64,000 nt of DNA from the NCBI RefSeq assembly GCF_023078355.1, contig NZ_CP095552.1, positions 3,844,001 to 3,908,000 of the forward strand, in the 5' to 3' direction. Below are positions 34,795-44,313 of this stretch, piece after piece (within the stretch, counting starts at the first letter, position 1; each line of letters begins with the position of its first letter). A model generated the notes under the pieces. That model was not told the DNA's origin and did no database searches. It saw nothing but the letters and a program-made list of their open reading frames with translations. This stretch comes from Gordonia hongkongensis. GTDB lineage: Bacteria > Actinomycetota > Actinomycetes > Mycobacteriales > Mycobacteriaceae. The translations under genes were made by a program, and so were the position numbers.

Positions 34795-35937
34795 TCAGTC
34801 CTTGCGGTCGGCCTCGTAGTCGTCGCGGAACAGCTCGAATCCCACGAGGTCCTCGAAGACGCCGTCGGACCGGGCGGCGAGTTTCTGTGTGCCGAACTCG
34901 CGGAAGCCGGCGATGCGGGCGAGCTTCTTGCTGCCCTCGTTGCTGTCAGCGGCGAAGAGGGTGAGGCGGCGGAACCCCAGCTTGTCGAAGGCGTACCGGA
35001 CCGCAGCCGGAAATGCCTCGCCCAGAACGCCTTTGCCGCGGGCCTCGGGGTGCGTGTAGAAACCCGCCTCGGCGCCGGTGACCTCGTCGATGTGCAGCAG
35101 GGTGATGTCGCCCAGGTAGTCGTCGGTCTCGCGATCCGCCACCGCCCAGGTGCATGTCGTGCCCTGCGCGGCCGTCCACCACTTGCGGAGGCGTTCGGCC
35201 GCGGCGTGTTCGAGTTCCAGCGGATCGGGGCGCGCGAACAGGTACTTGCGCGACACCGGGTCGTCGAGCGTCTCCCGGATGCGCGGGTCGTCGGTCTCCG
35301 CGAGCGGCCGCAGGCGGAACCGCTCGGTCTCGAAAACGTCTGTCCGCCAATCGGTCTTGGGATGCTGAGGATCGCCTGCGTGCAGCGATCCGACCCAGGC
35401 GTCGCGGATGTGACCGCGGACCTCGATGCCGTTGGGAACCGCGGCGTCGAGACGGAATCCGCAGGAGTGGGCCACCCGCAGCGCGTCGATGTTGCCGGCG
35501 ACGGTCGTCCATCGGACGACCTCTTTGTCCGCTTCGGAGAATGCGTAGTTGACGGCCAGCAGGACGGCGCGCTTCATCACGCCCCACCCGCGGGCGTCGG
35601 GGTGCAGGTCGTAGCTGAGTCGGGTGAGCGGGCCCTCGCCCTCGATGTCGACGGTGCCGACGAACCGGCCGTCGAATTCGACGGCCCACAGCATCCGGGT
35701 ACCCTTCGCCCAGCTGCGCGGCGCGTAGTCGAGGGCGAAGCGTTCGGCTGCCGCACGACTGTACGGTGCCGGGATCGGGGTCCATCGCATCATGGCCGGA
35801 TCCGCCGCGAGTTCGACCATCCGGTCGAGGTCGTGGGGCTCATGCGGCCGCAGGGTGACGCCTCCGTCACTCAGGACGGGGATATCGCTGGGGGCCGGGG
35901 CCTCAGCGGTCACTGGTGCCTTCGCCGGCGTTTCCAC
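34795..35937 (-). CDS. Tandem GNAT acetyltransferase
   Basis: 380 residues from GTG 35937 (AGAGGA 10 nt upstream; a longer frame to 35958 exists). It has two GNAT domains: residues about 20-185 (GVTLRPHEPHDLDRM and LHPDARGWGVMKRAVLLAVNYAF) and about 200-375 (RFRLRPLAETDD and YTHPEARGKGVLGEAFPAAVRYAF with the acetyl-CoA R/GxGx loop). Both look like RimJ/RimL-type N-acetyltransferases. It sits between the desaturase and its reductase, a position not expected from mycobacterial gene order. Confidence 0.87.
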   Translation of the reverse strand: METPAKAPVTAEAPAPSDIPVLSDGGVTLRPHEPHDLDRMVELAADPAMMRWTPIPAPYSRAAAERFALDYAPRSWAKGTRMLWAVEFDGRFVGTVDIEGEGPLTRLSYDLHPDARGWGVMKRAVLLAVNYAFSEADKEVVRWTTVAGNIDALRVAHSCGFRLDAAVPNGIEVRGHIRDAWVGSLHAGDPQHPKTDWRTDVFETERFRLRPLAETDDPRIRETLDDPVSRKYLFARPDPLELEHAAAERLRKWWTAAQGTTCTWAVADRETDDYLGDITLLHIDEVTGAEAGFYTHPEARGKGVLGEAFPAAVRYAFDKLGFRRLTLFAADSNEGSKKLARIAGFREFGTQKLAARSDGVFEDLVGFELFRDDYEADRKD

Positions 35938-36019
35938 AGAACAGATTCCTCTCGCCACGCACGTCGTTCACCCTACCGGCTCACCGATGGGCGCGAGCCA
36001 CACGAGACGAAGACGCTGC

Positions 36020-37135
36020 TCAGACGGCGAGGGTGCAGTCTCCCGCCGCAGCGGAAACACAGGTCTGGATGCGTTCGCCCTCGACGTGTTCGACGCCCGA
36101 GCGCAGGTCGCGCACGCATCCCTTGTCGAGCATGACCACGCAGCTCTGGCAGATCCCCATCCGGCATCCGAACGGCATCATCGCGCCCGCGGCCTCCCCC
36201 GCCTCGAGCAGCGTGGTCGCGCCGTCGACGACCGCCGATTTCCCGGACCGGGAGAACGTGACCGTACCGCCCTGTGCCCCGACGACGCCGCGTTCGAGGG
36301 CGAACCGCTCGATGTGCAACTGCTCGGTCAGGTGCGCCTCCGCATAGAGGCGCTGCAGGCCGTCGAGGAACCCGGCGGGTCCGCACGCCCAGGTCTGACG
36401 TTCGCGCCAGTCGGCGCAGAGGGACGGCAGCACGTCGGGAGTGATCTGCCCGTCGGTTCGCGTGTACTGCACATGCAGGTCGACGACGCCGCTGTCCGCC
36501 AGGTCCCGGAGTTCGTCGGCGAAGAGCAGATCGGCCGGCGTGGGCGTCGAGTGCACGAGTGTGATGTCGGTGCGCTGGTCGCGGTGTCGTGCGGTGCGCA
36601 GCATCGAGATGATGGGCGTGAGTCCGCTTCCGGCGGTCACGAAGAGAATCTTCGCCGGCAACGGGTCCGGCAGCACGAACTCCCCGCGCGGTGCGGCGAG
36701 ACGGACGACCGTGCCGGGCTGGAGACCGTTCACCAGGTGACTGGACAAGAAGCCCTCGGGCATCGCCTTGACCGTGATCGAGATCGTCTTGTCGTTCGCC
36801 GACGAGTCGGGGGTCGAGGTCAGCGAATAGGAACGCCACGCCCAGCGGCCCTCCATCAGGACGCCGATGCCGATGTACTGACCCGGGGCGTAGTCGAACG
36901 AGAAGCCCCAACCGGGCCGGATGCGGATCGTCGCGGTGTCCTCGGTCTCCTTGGTCACCGAGACGACCTTGCCCCGCAGCTCGCGGGCCGACCACAACGG
37001 ATTCGCCAGGTGGAGATAGTCGTCGGGCAGGAGCGGCGTCGTGATCCGGGTGAGCGCGGCGCGGGCCCACTGCGAGCCGCGGCTGCGGGCCGCGACGCCG
37101 GAAACCGGTTCCTCGAACCTCTCGAGCAAACCCAT
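36020..37135 (-). CDS. Ferredoxin reductase with C-terminal 2Fe-2S domain (desaturase electron donor, Rv3230c-like)
   Basis: 371 residues from ATG 37135; an in-frame ATG at 37180 would abut the operator and probably lies before the transcription start. An FAD-binding domain (about 35-130: YAPGQYIGIGV, RSYSLTSTPD), an NAD(P)H domain (about 140-240: ILFVTAGSGLTPIISML, ACGPAGFLDGL) and a plant-type ferredoxin domain at the C-terminus (FGCRMGICQSCVVMLDKG plus a later Cys) give a one-protein electron chain. In M. tuberculosis the equivalent protein (Rv3230c) feeds electrons to DesA3. The shared operator supports that role here. Confidence 0.92.
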   Translation of the reverse strand: MGLLERFEEPVSGVAARSRGSQWARAALTRITTPLLPDDYLHLANPLWSARELRGKVVSVTKETEDTATIRIRPGWGFSFDYAPGQYIGIGVLMEGRWAWRSYSLTSTPDSSANDKTISITVKAMPEGFLSSHLVNGLQPGTVVRLAAPRGEFVLPDPLPAKILFVTAGSGLTPIISMLRTARHRDQRTDITLVHSTPTPADLLFADELRDLADSGVVDLHVQYTRTDGQITPDVLPSLCADWRERQTWACGPAGFLDGLQRLYAEAHLTEQLHIERFALERGVVGAQGGTVTFSRSGKSAVVDGATTLLEAGEAAGAMMPFGCRMGICQSCVVMLDKGCVRDLRSGVEHVEGERIQTCVSAAAGDCTLAV

Positions 37136-37180
37136 CTCACTTACCGCCTTCGACGTCGGGGAACGTGTCGGAGCCACCAT

Positions 37181-37200
37181 AACCTACGCAACCGTAGGTT
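37181..37200. promoter_or_regulatory. Palindromic operator of the reductase gene
   Basis: AACCTACG-CAAC-CGTAGGTT, a perfect 8-4-8 dyad. On the minus strand TAGGTT at its end can act as the -10, so binding would block transcription. Its near twin is at 34648-34667 before the desaturase gene. Confidence 0.75.
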
Positions 37201-37211
37201 AGTGGTTCGGT

Positions 37212-37778
37212 TCAGAGCAGCTCGAGGAGGAACGGCAGTTCCTGAGTCGCGTACCACGCGAGATCGAAGTCCTCGACGTCGCCGACCGCGAGTTCGGCAT
37301 CGAGGTCACCCATGTCGGCGGCGTCGATGACCACCACGGCCGCACGGACCTTCGGCTCCGCCTCGGCGACGTCGACATGCACCGACGCGATCGCCGACAC
37401 CGGGACGGGCCCGGCGATCTTGACCACCGCGTCGTCCAGGTCGGGACGCAGTGTCACGTCCTCCACGTCGGCCGCGACGACCACGCGCCGGGGCGGCAGA
37501 CGCGAGGTGTCCGCGGGGTCGGTGACCGCCTCGTCGGCGACCAGTTCGGACTCGGACTCGCGGTCGCCGGCCTCCGGGGCCTCCCCGGCGAGCAGGCGCA
37601 ACGACGCACGCGCGGCCTCGCGCAGCGCGACCTCGGACAGCTCCTCGTCATCCCCGGAGACGAAGGCCTCACGCAGCGCGGGCGTCAGGGCGAAACCCGT
37701 GCCGCCCAGCGGACGGAACTCGCCGTCGGTATCGAGCCGCAACAGCATCGCCAACGTCGCCGGCAGGTACACCCTCAT
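37212..37778 (-). CDS. DUF6912-type conserved protein (Rv3231c-like position)
   Basis: 188 residues, starting MRVYLPATLAMLLRL and ending WYATQELPFLLELL; an acidic Ala/Glu/Asp-rich protein without membrane segments. The N-terminal start and the DLAWYATQE motif match a conserved family restricted to actinobacteria. Order (reductase - this gene - acyltransferase) is as in mycobacteria. Function unknown. Confidence 0.8.
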   Translation of the reverse strand: MRVYLPATLAMLLRLDTDGEFRPLGGTGFALTPALREAFVSGDDEELSEVALREAARASLRLLAGEAPEAGDRESESELVADEAVTDPADTSRLPPRRVVVAADVEDVTLRPDLDDAVVKIAGPVPVSAIASVHVDVAEAEPKVRAAVVVIDAADMGDLDAELAVGDVEDFDLAWYATQELPFLLELL

Positions 37779-37829
37779 TCGTCAACTACTCCCGTTCGGC
37801 CAGCGGTAGGGCTGGGTCAGCTCATCTGG

Positions 37830-39320
37830 TCAGCTCTTCTGGGTCAGCTCTTCGTGGGACTCGAAGACGTAGTCGGCCATCGCGGGCAGATCGGCGATGA
37901 CCCCGCGGTCGGCGACGAAGGCGAAGTGCAGATGGTCACGGTACTCGACCACGCTGATCGCCAGCGCACGCTGCGACACGAGGGTGGGAATCGAGAAGAC
38001 CTGGCGCACCGGTGCGCCGAGGACGAAACGGTCCGGCACCGGCGACGTGCTCATCGCCACCGGCACGTTGTAGGCACGGCTGTTCAGCGACCGGAACGCC
38101 CGAGAGCTGATCTCCGGGAACGGCACCACACCCAGTTCGGGGAAGAGCGGGCTGGGACCGAGAGTCATCCGGCGCGGCGACTGCGCATATCGGTCGGCCA
38201 GACCGGCCACCTGCGCCAGCCGAACGGCCGGATTGCTCTCCCCCACCGGCAGATCGGTGACGAAACTCGGTTTGCCGACCCCGATCCACCCGGGTTCCGG
38301 CTCGGCCGCGCGCTCGACACCCGGGTCGCGTGCCGACAGCGGCACGACGACCCGCACGGTGTCGGCGGGCACCTCGGCCGGATCGAACGACAGCATCCAC
38401 TTGCGCATGACCCCGGAGATGATGGCCAGCTCGACGTCGTTGATGGTGCAACCGTGATGCTCGGCGACCTTTGCGCAGCCCCGTCGCGGCAGCGCGACGG
38501 TGGTGAAGGACCGGGTGGTGGTACCCGCGTTGTTCAACGGACTGCGTGGCGCCGAGTCGGTCAGCTGCGACACCACGTCCCCCACGCGCCGCACGGTCGT
38601 GCCGACGGCGGACCGCATCTCGGACACGATTCCGTTGCCGTGGAGCACCGTGTCCACGAGGTCGCCCGGACGCGCGAGCGCCTCGGCGAGGGCACCGGCG
38701 ACGAGATGGGTGCCGCCCGGCGGCCTGCCCGGCATCCACAACTCCTCCGGCAGCAGTTCCGCTGTCTCGGTGTCGTCGCAGATGACCTCACTGATCTCCC
38801 GGCTGCCCGCATCATCGATGAGGCATCGGTGCGACTTGGTCAGGATCGCGAGTCGGCCGTCGGCGAGACCCTCGATGAGATACATCTCCCAGAGCGGTCG
38901 CGTGCGGTCGAGCGGCCGCGACATCACCCGGGCGACGAGTTCGTCGACGTCGACGGCTCCACCGGGCCGCGGCAGACCCGCGCGACGGATGTGGAAGTTG
39001 ATGTCGAAGTCGGGGTCGTCGACCCAGACCGGGCGCGCGAGCCCGAGCGTCACCTCGCGGACGACCTGGCGATACCGCGGGATGAGTTGAAGGCGGTTCT
39101 CGACCAGCGACACCAGACCCGCGTAGTCGAGCGTCGACTGCCGGGACGCTCGCCTGGCCGCATCGGACGCTTCGGATCCGGTGTCGCCCGGTTCGGCGTT
39201 CTCCGAGGTCGCCTGCGCGGCCGCGGGATCGACGATCAGCAACGCCCCGAGGTGGGTCGTGGACCGCGAATCGTCGAGGAAGTAGTACATCGCGTCGCGG
39301 GGCGACAGACGGGTGACCAC
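37830..39320 (-). CDS. WS/DGAT-family acyltransferase with altered active-site motif
   Basis: 496 residues of the wax ester synthase/diacylglycerol acyltransferase family, which makes triacylglycerol or wax esters from acyl-CoA at the membrane. N-terminal LSPRDAMYYFLDD, RPLWEMYLIEG (PLW motif), TINDVELAIISG (NDVxLA) and NVPVAMSTSPVPD are conserved. The catalytic HHxxxDG motif reads SHRCLIDDAG, so the second His is Arg and the Gly is Asp. This may alter or abolish catalysis or define a subfamily. Position matches the Rv3233c/tgs3 locus of mycobacteria. Confidence 0.87.
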   Translation of the reverse strand: MVTRLSPRDAMYYFLDDSRSTTHLGALLIVDPAAAQATSENAEPGDTGSEASDAARRASRQSTLDYAGLVSLVENRLQLIPRYRQVVREVTLGLARPVWVDDPDFDINFHIRRAGLPRPGGAVDVDELVARVMSRPLDRTRPLWEMYLIEGLADGRLAILTKSHRCLIDDAGSREISEVICDDTETAELLPEELWMPGRPPGGTHLVAGALAEALARPGDLVDTVLHGNGIVSEMRSAVGTTVRRVGDVVSQLTDSAPRSPLNNAGTTTRSFTTVALPRRGCAKVAEHHGCTINDVELAIISGVMRKWMLSFDPAEVPADTVRVVVPLSARDPGVERAAEPEPGWIGVGKPSFVTDLPVGESNPAVRLAQVAGLADRYAQSPRRMTLGPSPLFPELGVVPFPEISSRAFRSLNSRAYNVPVAMSTSPVPDRFVLGAPVRQVFSIPTLVSQRALAISVVEYRDHLHFAFVADRGVIADLPAMADYVFESHEELTQKS

Positions 39321-39375
39321 GACGCCGATCGTAACCGCCGACGCGGATTTCCGTGGTCTGCGCAGGAGCTACCCG

Positions 39376-40062
39376 TCAGCCGAACTCGAGGGCCACCAGC
39401 TGCCACCGGTATTCCACTCGACCCAACGATCGCCGGCCCGGGTCCGCGGCGCCACGGACCCGGATCGGCTTGCGCTCGATGCGGCCCGCGAACGCCCGGG
39501 TCCGCCCACCCCCCTCGTACGAGCCGAACACTTCTGCGGCGCTGGGATCGCACACCTGGACGTGTACGCGCCGCAGCACATTCCCGGCCGACATCTGCGC
39601 CACCGGCGTCGATGCGGTCCCCGGCGTCCCGGTTCCGGTCGACTCCGGAATCCGAAAGGCGTCGTGCCGGACGAGGGCTGCGACCTGGTCGGCGATCGCC
39701 GGCGACACGACGTCGCCGAGGTGCGCGACCGAGCGACGCCGATCGACCACCTCGAACAGCAGCCGGGACACCGCAACGGTGAAGCGGCGGGCCTCGGCCG
39801 CGGCGACCGCGGTCTTGCGCGCCGAAACGGCACCCGGAGCCGACCCCGGGAACGGCCGGATGGCCGTCGGAGTCGCAAGGCCGTGCGGTGCTGCCACCAC
39901 CGGACCGGCGGGCTCGTACGGCGGCGCCGGACGAACCCGGACCCGCGGTGTCTGCTGCGACGGCCGCGATCCGTGCGGCCGCGACGTGCTCGTGGGTGCG
40001 AGTTCAGGACCCGCCAGGAGTGGACGCATGGGATTTGGACGCACGGGGCGTCCCGGTTCCAT
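39376..40062 (-). CDS. Rv3235-family protein
   Basis: 228 residues. The first 85 residues are Pro/Ala/Arg-rich and look disordered. The C-terminal domain (about 85-228) has ARRFTVAVSRLLFEVVDRRRS and RRVHVQVCDPSAAEVFGSY with YRWQLVALEFG at the end, the hallmark of the Rv3235 family found between the acyltransferase and secA1 in mycolic-acid bacteria. Function unknown; the constant link with secA1 suggests an envelope or export connection, but this is only positional. Confidence 0.82.
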   Translation of the reverse strand: MEPGRPVRPNPMRPLLAGPELAPTSTSRPHGSRPSQQTPRVRVRPAPPYEPAGPVVAAPHGLATPTAIRPFPGSAPGAVSARKTAVAAAEARRFTVAVSRLLFEVVDRRRSVAHLGDVVSPAIADQVAALVRHDAFRIPESTGTGTPGTASTPVAQMSAGNVLRRVHVQVCDPSAAEVFGSYEGGGRTRAFAGRIERKPIRVRGAADPGRRSLGRVEYRWQLVALEFG

Positions 40063-40076
40063 CGAATCCGAGAAAT

Positions 40077-40122
40077 CCGCCGACGGTCGGTCCCGGACAT
40101 CTCGGGGACCGACCGTCGGCGG
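40077..40122 (-). terminator. Strong terminator of secA
   Basis: A perfect 18-bp stem (40077-40094 with 40105-40122) and a 10-nt loop, 36 bp after the secA stop on the minus strand. Position between secA and the Rv3235-family gene indicates separate transcription units. Confidence 0.85.
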
Positions 40123-40157
40123 TCACTGCTGGTGGCGGCACCCGCTTGGGGCGCCGG

Positions 40158-42986
40158 TCAGCGGCGCTGCTTCTTGGACTTCGGCGGCTTCGGCCGGGAC
40201 CCCTTGGTGGTGGCGCGGGCCGCGGCGCGGCGCTCGCGACGGCTGGCGGATTCCGCGGCGCCCGAGAGCTCCTCCTCCTCGGAGCGCACGACCGTACCGC
40301 CGCCCTCGCCAGGGCCCGAGTACGTGACCGCCGCGTCCGCCGACTGAGTCGGGGCCCGCAGGGCGGCCGGGGCCTGAGCACCGGAGTCGGCGGCCGGAGC
40401 GGGAGCGGGCACCGGTGCCGGGGCACCCGCGCCCACGGCCGCGCGCAGGTCGGCAGCACTCGGGAGCGGTTGCTCGGCCGCCGGCTGCTGTGTCTGCACC
40501 TGCGCGTTGAACAGGATGCTCAGCGTCTCTTCCTTCAAGCCCTCGAGCATGCCGTGGAACATGTCGAAGCCCTCGCGCTGGTACTCGACGACCGGGTCAC
40601 GCTGGGCCATCGAACGCAGGTGGATGCCCTCGCGCAGGTAGTCCATCTCGTACAGGTGGTCGCGCCACTTGCGGTCGAGCACGCTCAGCAACACGCTCCG
40701 TTCGAGCTGTCGCATCGCGCCCTCGCCGGCGATCGCGTCGATCTGCTTCTCACGGGTGTCGTACGCGGCGCGCGCGTCGGCGACGAGCTTCTCGCGCAGC
40801 TCGTCGGCCGAGATGTCATCGCGCTCACCGTATTCGGACTCACCGACGACATCCTTCGGATCGAGCTCGATCGGGTACAGCGCACGCAGTGCGGTCCACA
40901 GCTCGTCGAGATCCCAGTCCTCGGCGTAACCCTCGGCGGTCGCACCGTCGACGTAGGCCCCGACGACGTCGTCGACCATCTGCTTGACCTGCTCGTGGTG
41001 ATCCTCGCCCTCGAGGATGGTGCGGCGCTCGGCGTAGATGACCTTGCGCTGCTCGTTCATCACCTCGTCGTACTTGAGCACGTTCTTGCGCATCTCGAAG
41101 TTCTGCTGCTCGACCTGCGTCTGCGCGCTGCGGATCGCCTTGGTCACCATCTTCGCCTCGATGGGGACGTCGTCGGGCAGCCGGTTCATGATCGCCTCGA
41201 GCGCACCGCCGTTGAATCGACGCATGAGCTCGTCGGCGACCGACAGGTAGAACCGCGACTCACCCGGATCGCCCTGGCGGCCGGAACGGCCGCGCAGCTG
41301 GTTGTCGATACGGCGTGACTCGTGGCGTTCGGTGCCCAGCACGTACAGACCGCCGGCCGCGCGGACCTCCTCGGCCTCCTTCGCGGCGTCGGTGCGGGCG
41401 ACCTCGATGGCCTCGTCCCACGCGGCCTCGTACTCGTCGGGGGTCTGCACCGGGTCGAGACCGGCCTTGCGCAGCCGGGTGTCGGCGATGATGTCGGGGT
41501 TGCCGCCGAGCACGACGTCGGTACCGCGACCGGCCATGTTGGTGGCCACGGTGACCGCGCCGAGCCGACCCGCCTCGGCGATGATCTGCGCTTCCTGCTC
41601 GTGGAACTTCGCGTTCAGGACGCTGTGCGGGATCTCGCGCTTCTTGAGCTGGCGGGAGAGGTATTCCGAACGCTCGACGCTGGTCGTACCGATCAGGACG
41701 GGTTGTCCCGTCGCATGACGCTCGGTGACGTCGTCGACGACCGCGGCGAACTTCGCCTCCTCGGTCTTGTAGATCAGGTCACCCTGGTCCTTGCGGATCA
41801 TCGGCTTGTTGGTCGGGATCGGCAGCACCCCGAGCTTGTAGATCTGGTCGAACTCGGCGGCCTCGGTCTCGGCGGTACCGGTCATCCCGGACAGCTTCTC
41901 GTAGAGGCGGAAGTAGTTCTGCAGCGTGATCGTGGCAAGCGTTTGGTTCTCGGCCTTGATCTCGACGCCCTCTTTCGCCTCGATGGCCTGGTGCAGGCCC
42001 TCGTTGAAGCGACGCCCGTCGAGCACGCGGCCGGTGAACTCGTCGACGATCATGACGTTGCCGTTGCGGACGATGTAGTCCTTGTCGCGCTGGAACAGCT
42101 CCTTGACCTTGATCGCGTTGTTCAGGTAGCTGACCAGGGGCGAGTTGGCGGCCTCGTAGAGGTTGTCGATGCCGAGGCGGTCCTCGACGAACTCGACGCC
42201 GGCCTCGTGGACACCGACGGTCTTCTTCTTGATGTCGACCTCGTAGTGCACGTCGCGCTCGAGCAGCGGGGCGATCCGCGCGAACTCGGTGTACCACTTG
42301 CTCGACCCCTCGGCGGGGCCGGAGATGATCAACGGGGTACGGGCCTCGTCGACGAGGATCGAGTCGACCTCGTCGACGATCGCGTACGAGTGGCCGCGCT
42401 GGACGAGGTCCTCGAGCGAGTGCGCCATGTTGTCGCGCAGGTAGTCGAAGCCGAATTCGTTGTTCGTGCCGTAGGTGATGTCGGCGGCGTAGGCCTCGCG
42501 CCGCGCGGCCGAGCTCATGCCGGTGAGGATGACGGCGGTGTCGAGACCGAGGAACCGGTGCACGCGGCCCATCCACTCGGAGTCGCGCTTGGCCAGGTAG
42601 TCGTTGACGGTGACCACGTGCACGCCGTCGCCGGAGAGCGCGTTGAGGTAGGCCGGGAGCACACAGGTGAGCGTCTTGCCCTCACCGGTCTTCATCTCGG
42701 CGATGTTCCCGTAGTGCAGCGCCGCCCCGCCCATGATCTGCACGTGGAAGTGCTTCTGGTCGAGCACTCGCCACGCCGCCTCGCGGGCGACCGCGAAGGC
42801 CTCGGGCAGCAGCTCGTCGAGCGACGCCCCGTCGGCGATGCGCTCTTTGAACTCGTCTGTCTTGGCACGCAACTCGGCGTCGGTCAACGCCTCGACGTCA
42901 TCGGACAGCGTCTCGACGTGCGATGCGATCGCATCGAGTCGCTTGACCATGCGGCCTTCGCCGACACGCAACAGCTTGTTCAGCAC
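40158..42986 (-). CDS. secA: Preprotein translocase ATPase SecA (SecA1)
   Basis: 942 residues, full length. It is the motor that pushes unfolded preproteins through SecYEG. Features: Walker [10 protein letters not shown] (residues 97-105), [11 protein letters not shown] (DEAD-type box about 205), DQVSR-type motor motifs such as [12 protein letters not shown] and [15 protein letters not shown], and [17 protein letters not shown] near 610. The C-terminal linker is Pro/Ala-rich and ends in a basic KSKKQRR tail with no zinc-binding Cys cluster, typical of actinobacterial SecA1. Ribosome site not obvious. The gene order Rv3235-family/secA/hpf is conserved. Confidence 0.97.
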   Translation of the reverse strand: MLNKLLRVGEGRMVKRLDAIASHVETLSDDVEALTDAELRAKTDEFKERIADGASLDELLPEAFAVAREAAWRVLDQKHFHVQIMGGAALHYGNIAEMKTGEGKTLTCVLPAYLNALSGDGVHVVTVNDYLAKRDSEWMGRVHRFLGLDTAVILTGMSSAARREAYAADITYGTNNEFGFDYLRDNMAHSLEDLVQRGHSYAIVDEVDSILVDEARTPLIISGPAEGSSKWYTEFARIAPLLERDVHYEVDIKKKTVGVHEAGVEFVEDRLGIDNLYEAANSPLVSYLNNAIKVKELFQRDKDYIVRNGNVMIVDEFTGRVLDGRRFNEGLHQAIEAKEGVEIKAENQTLATITLQNYFRLYEKLSGMTGTAETEAAEFDQIYKLGVLPIPTNKPMIRKDQGDLIYKTEEAKFAAVVDDVTERHATGQPVLIGTTSVERSEYLSRQLKKREIPHSVLNAKFHEQEAQIIAEAGRLGAVTVATNMAGRGTDVVLGGNPDIIADTRLRKAGLDPVQTPDEYEAAWDEAIEVARTDAAKEAEEVRAAGGLYVLGTERHESRRIDNQLRGRSGRQGDPGESRFYLSVADELMRRFNGGALEAIMNRLPDDVPIEAKMVTKAIRSAQTQVEQQNFEMRKNVLKYDEVMNEQRKVIYAERRTILEGEDHHEQVKQMVDDVVGAYVDGATAEGYAEDWDLDELWTALRALYPIELDPKDVVGESEYGERDDISADELREKLVADARAAYDTREKQIDAIAGEGAMRQLERSVLLSVLDRKWRDHLYEMDYLREGIHLRSMAQRDPVVEYQREGFDMFHGMLEGLKEETLSILFNAQVQTQQPAAEQPLPSAADLRAAVGAGAPAPVPAPAPAADSGAQAPAALRAPTQSADAAVTYSGPGEGGGTVVRSEEEELSGAAESASRRERRAAARATTKGSRPKPPKSKKQRR

Positions 42987-43114
42987 CGTGGATCGAGTCC
43001 CTCACCTGTAGAAAACACACGGAATCCGGCCCGCGCGAACGCACAGACCGGATCCCATGGTACCGAGGTGAGCTGAGCAGACCCTGATCGGATCGTCGGA
43101 CATCGACCGGATGA

Positions 43115-43138
43115 CCGCCCGCGGGGCCCGCTCGGGCG
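43115..43138 (-). terminator. Possible hairpin directly after hpf
   Basis: CGCCCG (43116-43121) pairs with CGGGCG (43133-43138), immediately downstream of the hpf stop codon. Short but GC-only; could end hpf transcription before secA. Confidence 0.4.
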
Positions 43139-43960
43139 TCAGGTCAACCTGATGAGCCCGTAGTCGAAGGCGTGCCGGCGATAGACGACGGACGCCTTGT
43201 CGGTCTCCTTGTCGTGGAACAGGAAGAAGTCGTGGCCGACCAGTTCCATCTCGTAGAGCGCGTCGTCGACGGTCATCGGCACGGCCGTGTGCTCCTTCAC
43301 GCGGACGATCTGACCGGGTGTGTATTCCTCCACGCCGTCGTCCCACTGTTCGGCGGAGTCGGCCGCCGTCGAGTTCGGATCACCGACGAAACCGTCCACG
43401 GAGAGCTGGTTGTCGCGGAGGGGCGGCGCACCGATCTCGGTGGCTTCGGCGACCGAGAGCGGCCGGCGGTTGCCGTGATGGACACGGCGGCGGTCCTTGA
43501 CGCGGCGCAGCCGGGACTCGACCTTGTCGAGCGCGTGTTCGAGGGCGGCGTAGAAGTTCTCGCCGCAGGCCTGCGCCCGGACGATCGGCCCCTTGCCCGT
43601 CGCGGTGATCTCCACCTGTTGACAGACCTTGGACTGTCTCCGGTTGCGCTCGTGGTTCAGCTCGACGTCGAATCGGTAGATGGTCGGATCGAATCGCTCG
43701 AGACGAGCGAGTTTGTCGCCGACGTAGATGCGGTAGTGGTCGGGGATCTCGACGTTGCGGCCGCTGAACACGACCTTCGCGGTGGGTTCGGCCGGCTCGT
43801 CGGCGTCCACCGTTCCCGGTGGGCGGACGAAGGCGAATTCCGGATCGTAGGAATCGTTCTCGGTTGATCGGCGGTCGGGCGCGGGACCCTCCTCCACGGT
43901 CGGCCGTGGGTCGGCGGTCTTCGGTTCGCGCTGGCCTTTGCGGTGGATGACTGTGGACAT
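43139..43960 (-). CDS. hpf: Long-form ribosome hibernation promoting factor
   Basis: 273 residues; AGGAGGT lies 6 nt before the ATG. A disordered, charged N-terminus of about 60 residues precedes the S30AE domain (VVFSGRNVEIPDHYRIYVGDKLARLERF, RNRRQSKVCQQVEITATGKG). The C-terminal dimerisation domain (VRVKEHTAVPMTVDDALYEM and HDFFLFHDKETDKASVVYRRHAFDYGLIRL) makes it the long form that joins two 70S ribosomes or stabilises stalled ones. The N-terminal extension is longer than in many homologues. The 5' region holds dyads and a small open frame (separate entries). Confidence 0.93.
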   Translation of the reverse strand: MSTVIHRKGQREPKTADPRPTVEEGPAPDRRSTENDSYDPEFAFVRPPGTVDADEPAEPTAKVVFSGRNVEIPDHYRIYVGDKLARLERFDPTIYRFDVELNHERNRRQSKVCQQVEITATGKGPIVRAQACGENFYAALEHALDKVESRLRRVKDRRRVHHGNRRPLSVAEATEIGAPPLRDNQLSVDGFVGDPNSTAADSAEQWDDGVEEYTPGQIVRVKEHTAVPMTVDDALYEMELVGHDFFLFHDKETDKASVVYRRHAFDYGLIRLT

Positions 43961-44086
43961 TCAACTACCTCCTGAATTGTCCCGAAGCCGGTTGAATCGC
44001 CGTGATCTGTTGTCGCACTGGCGATTCGAACGGCACCGAGGATGTGTCCATGTCAGCTGACAGCTGACACTCAAAGACAGGGGCAT
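43961..44086 (-). other. 41-codon open frame abutting hpf (possible leader)
   Basis: An ATG at 44086 opens a 41-residue frame (starts MPLSLSVSCQLTW, ends RLRDNSGGS) whose TGA directly touches the hpf ATG, and hpf's ribosome site lies inside its last codons. GGGAGGTG precedes this ATG, but with only 2 nt spacing after GGAGG, which is too short for normal initiation. Codon use is not typical of the genome. It may be a regulatory leader or just untranslated RNA. Confidence 0.3.
43994..44069. promoter_or_regulatory. Two dyads in the hpf 5' region
   Basis: GAATCGCC (43994-44001) pairs with GGCGATTC (44020-44027) around an 18-nt loop. At 44051-44069 a perfect 12-bp palindrome TGTCAGCTGACA is extended by a further GCTGACA copy. 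Both lie in the leader upstream of hpf and could be RNA structures or protein sites that tune hpf expression. The remaining gap to 44313 also serves the divergent comF-like gene; nothing else is recognisable there. Confidence 0.45.
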
Positions 44087-44313
44087 CACCTCCCGGCAAA
44101 AGCGGTCGTGGCCGGCACACCTCGACGGCCTCCGGCAACCTGCTGTACCCCCGACCGTAGCCGCAAGTTCCGGTATCGGCCACGTTTTGCGGCGCGGCGT
44201 CGGCATGTCGAGACGAACGGGCACGAGATCCTCCCGCGAGCACCCGCGCCCCGGTTGTGCACACCCTCGCCCACCGCCCCGCACACCTGTGCGAGGTGCA
44301 CTACCGTCGGCGC

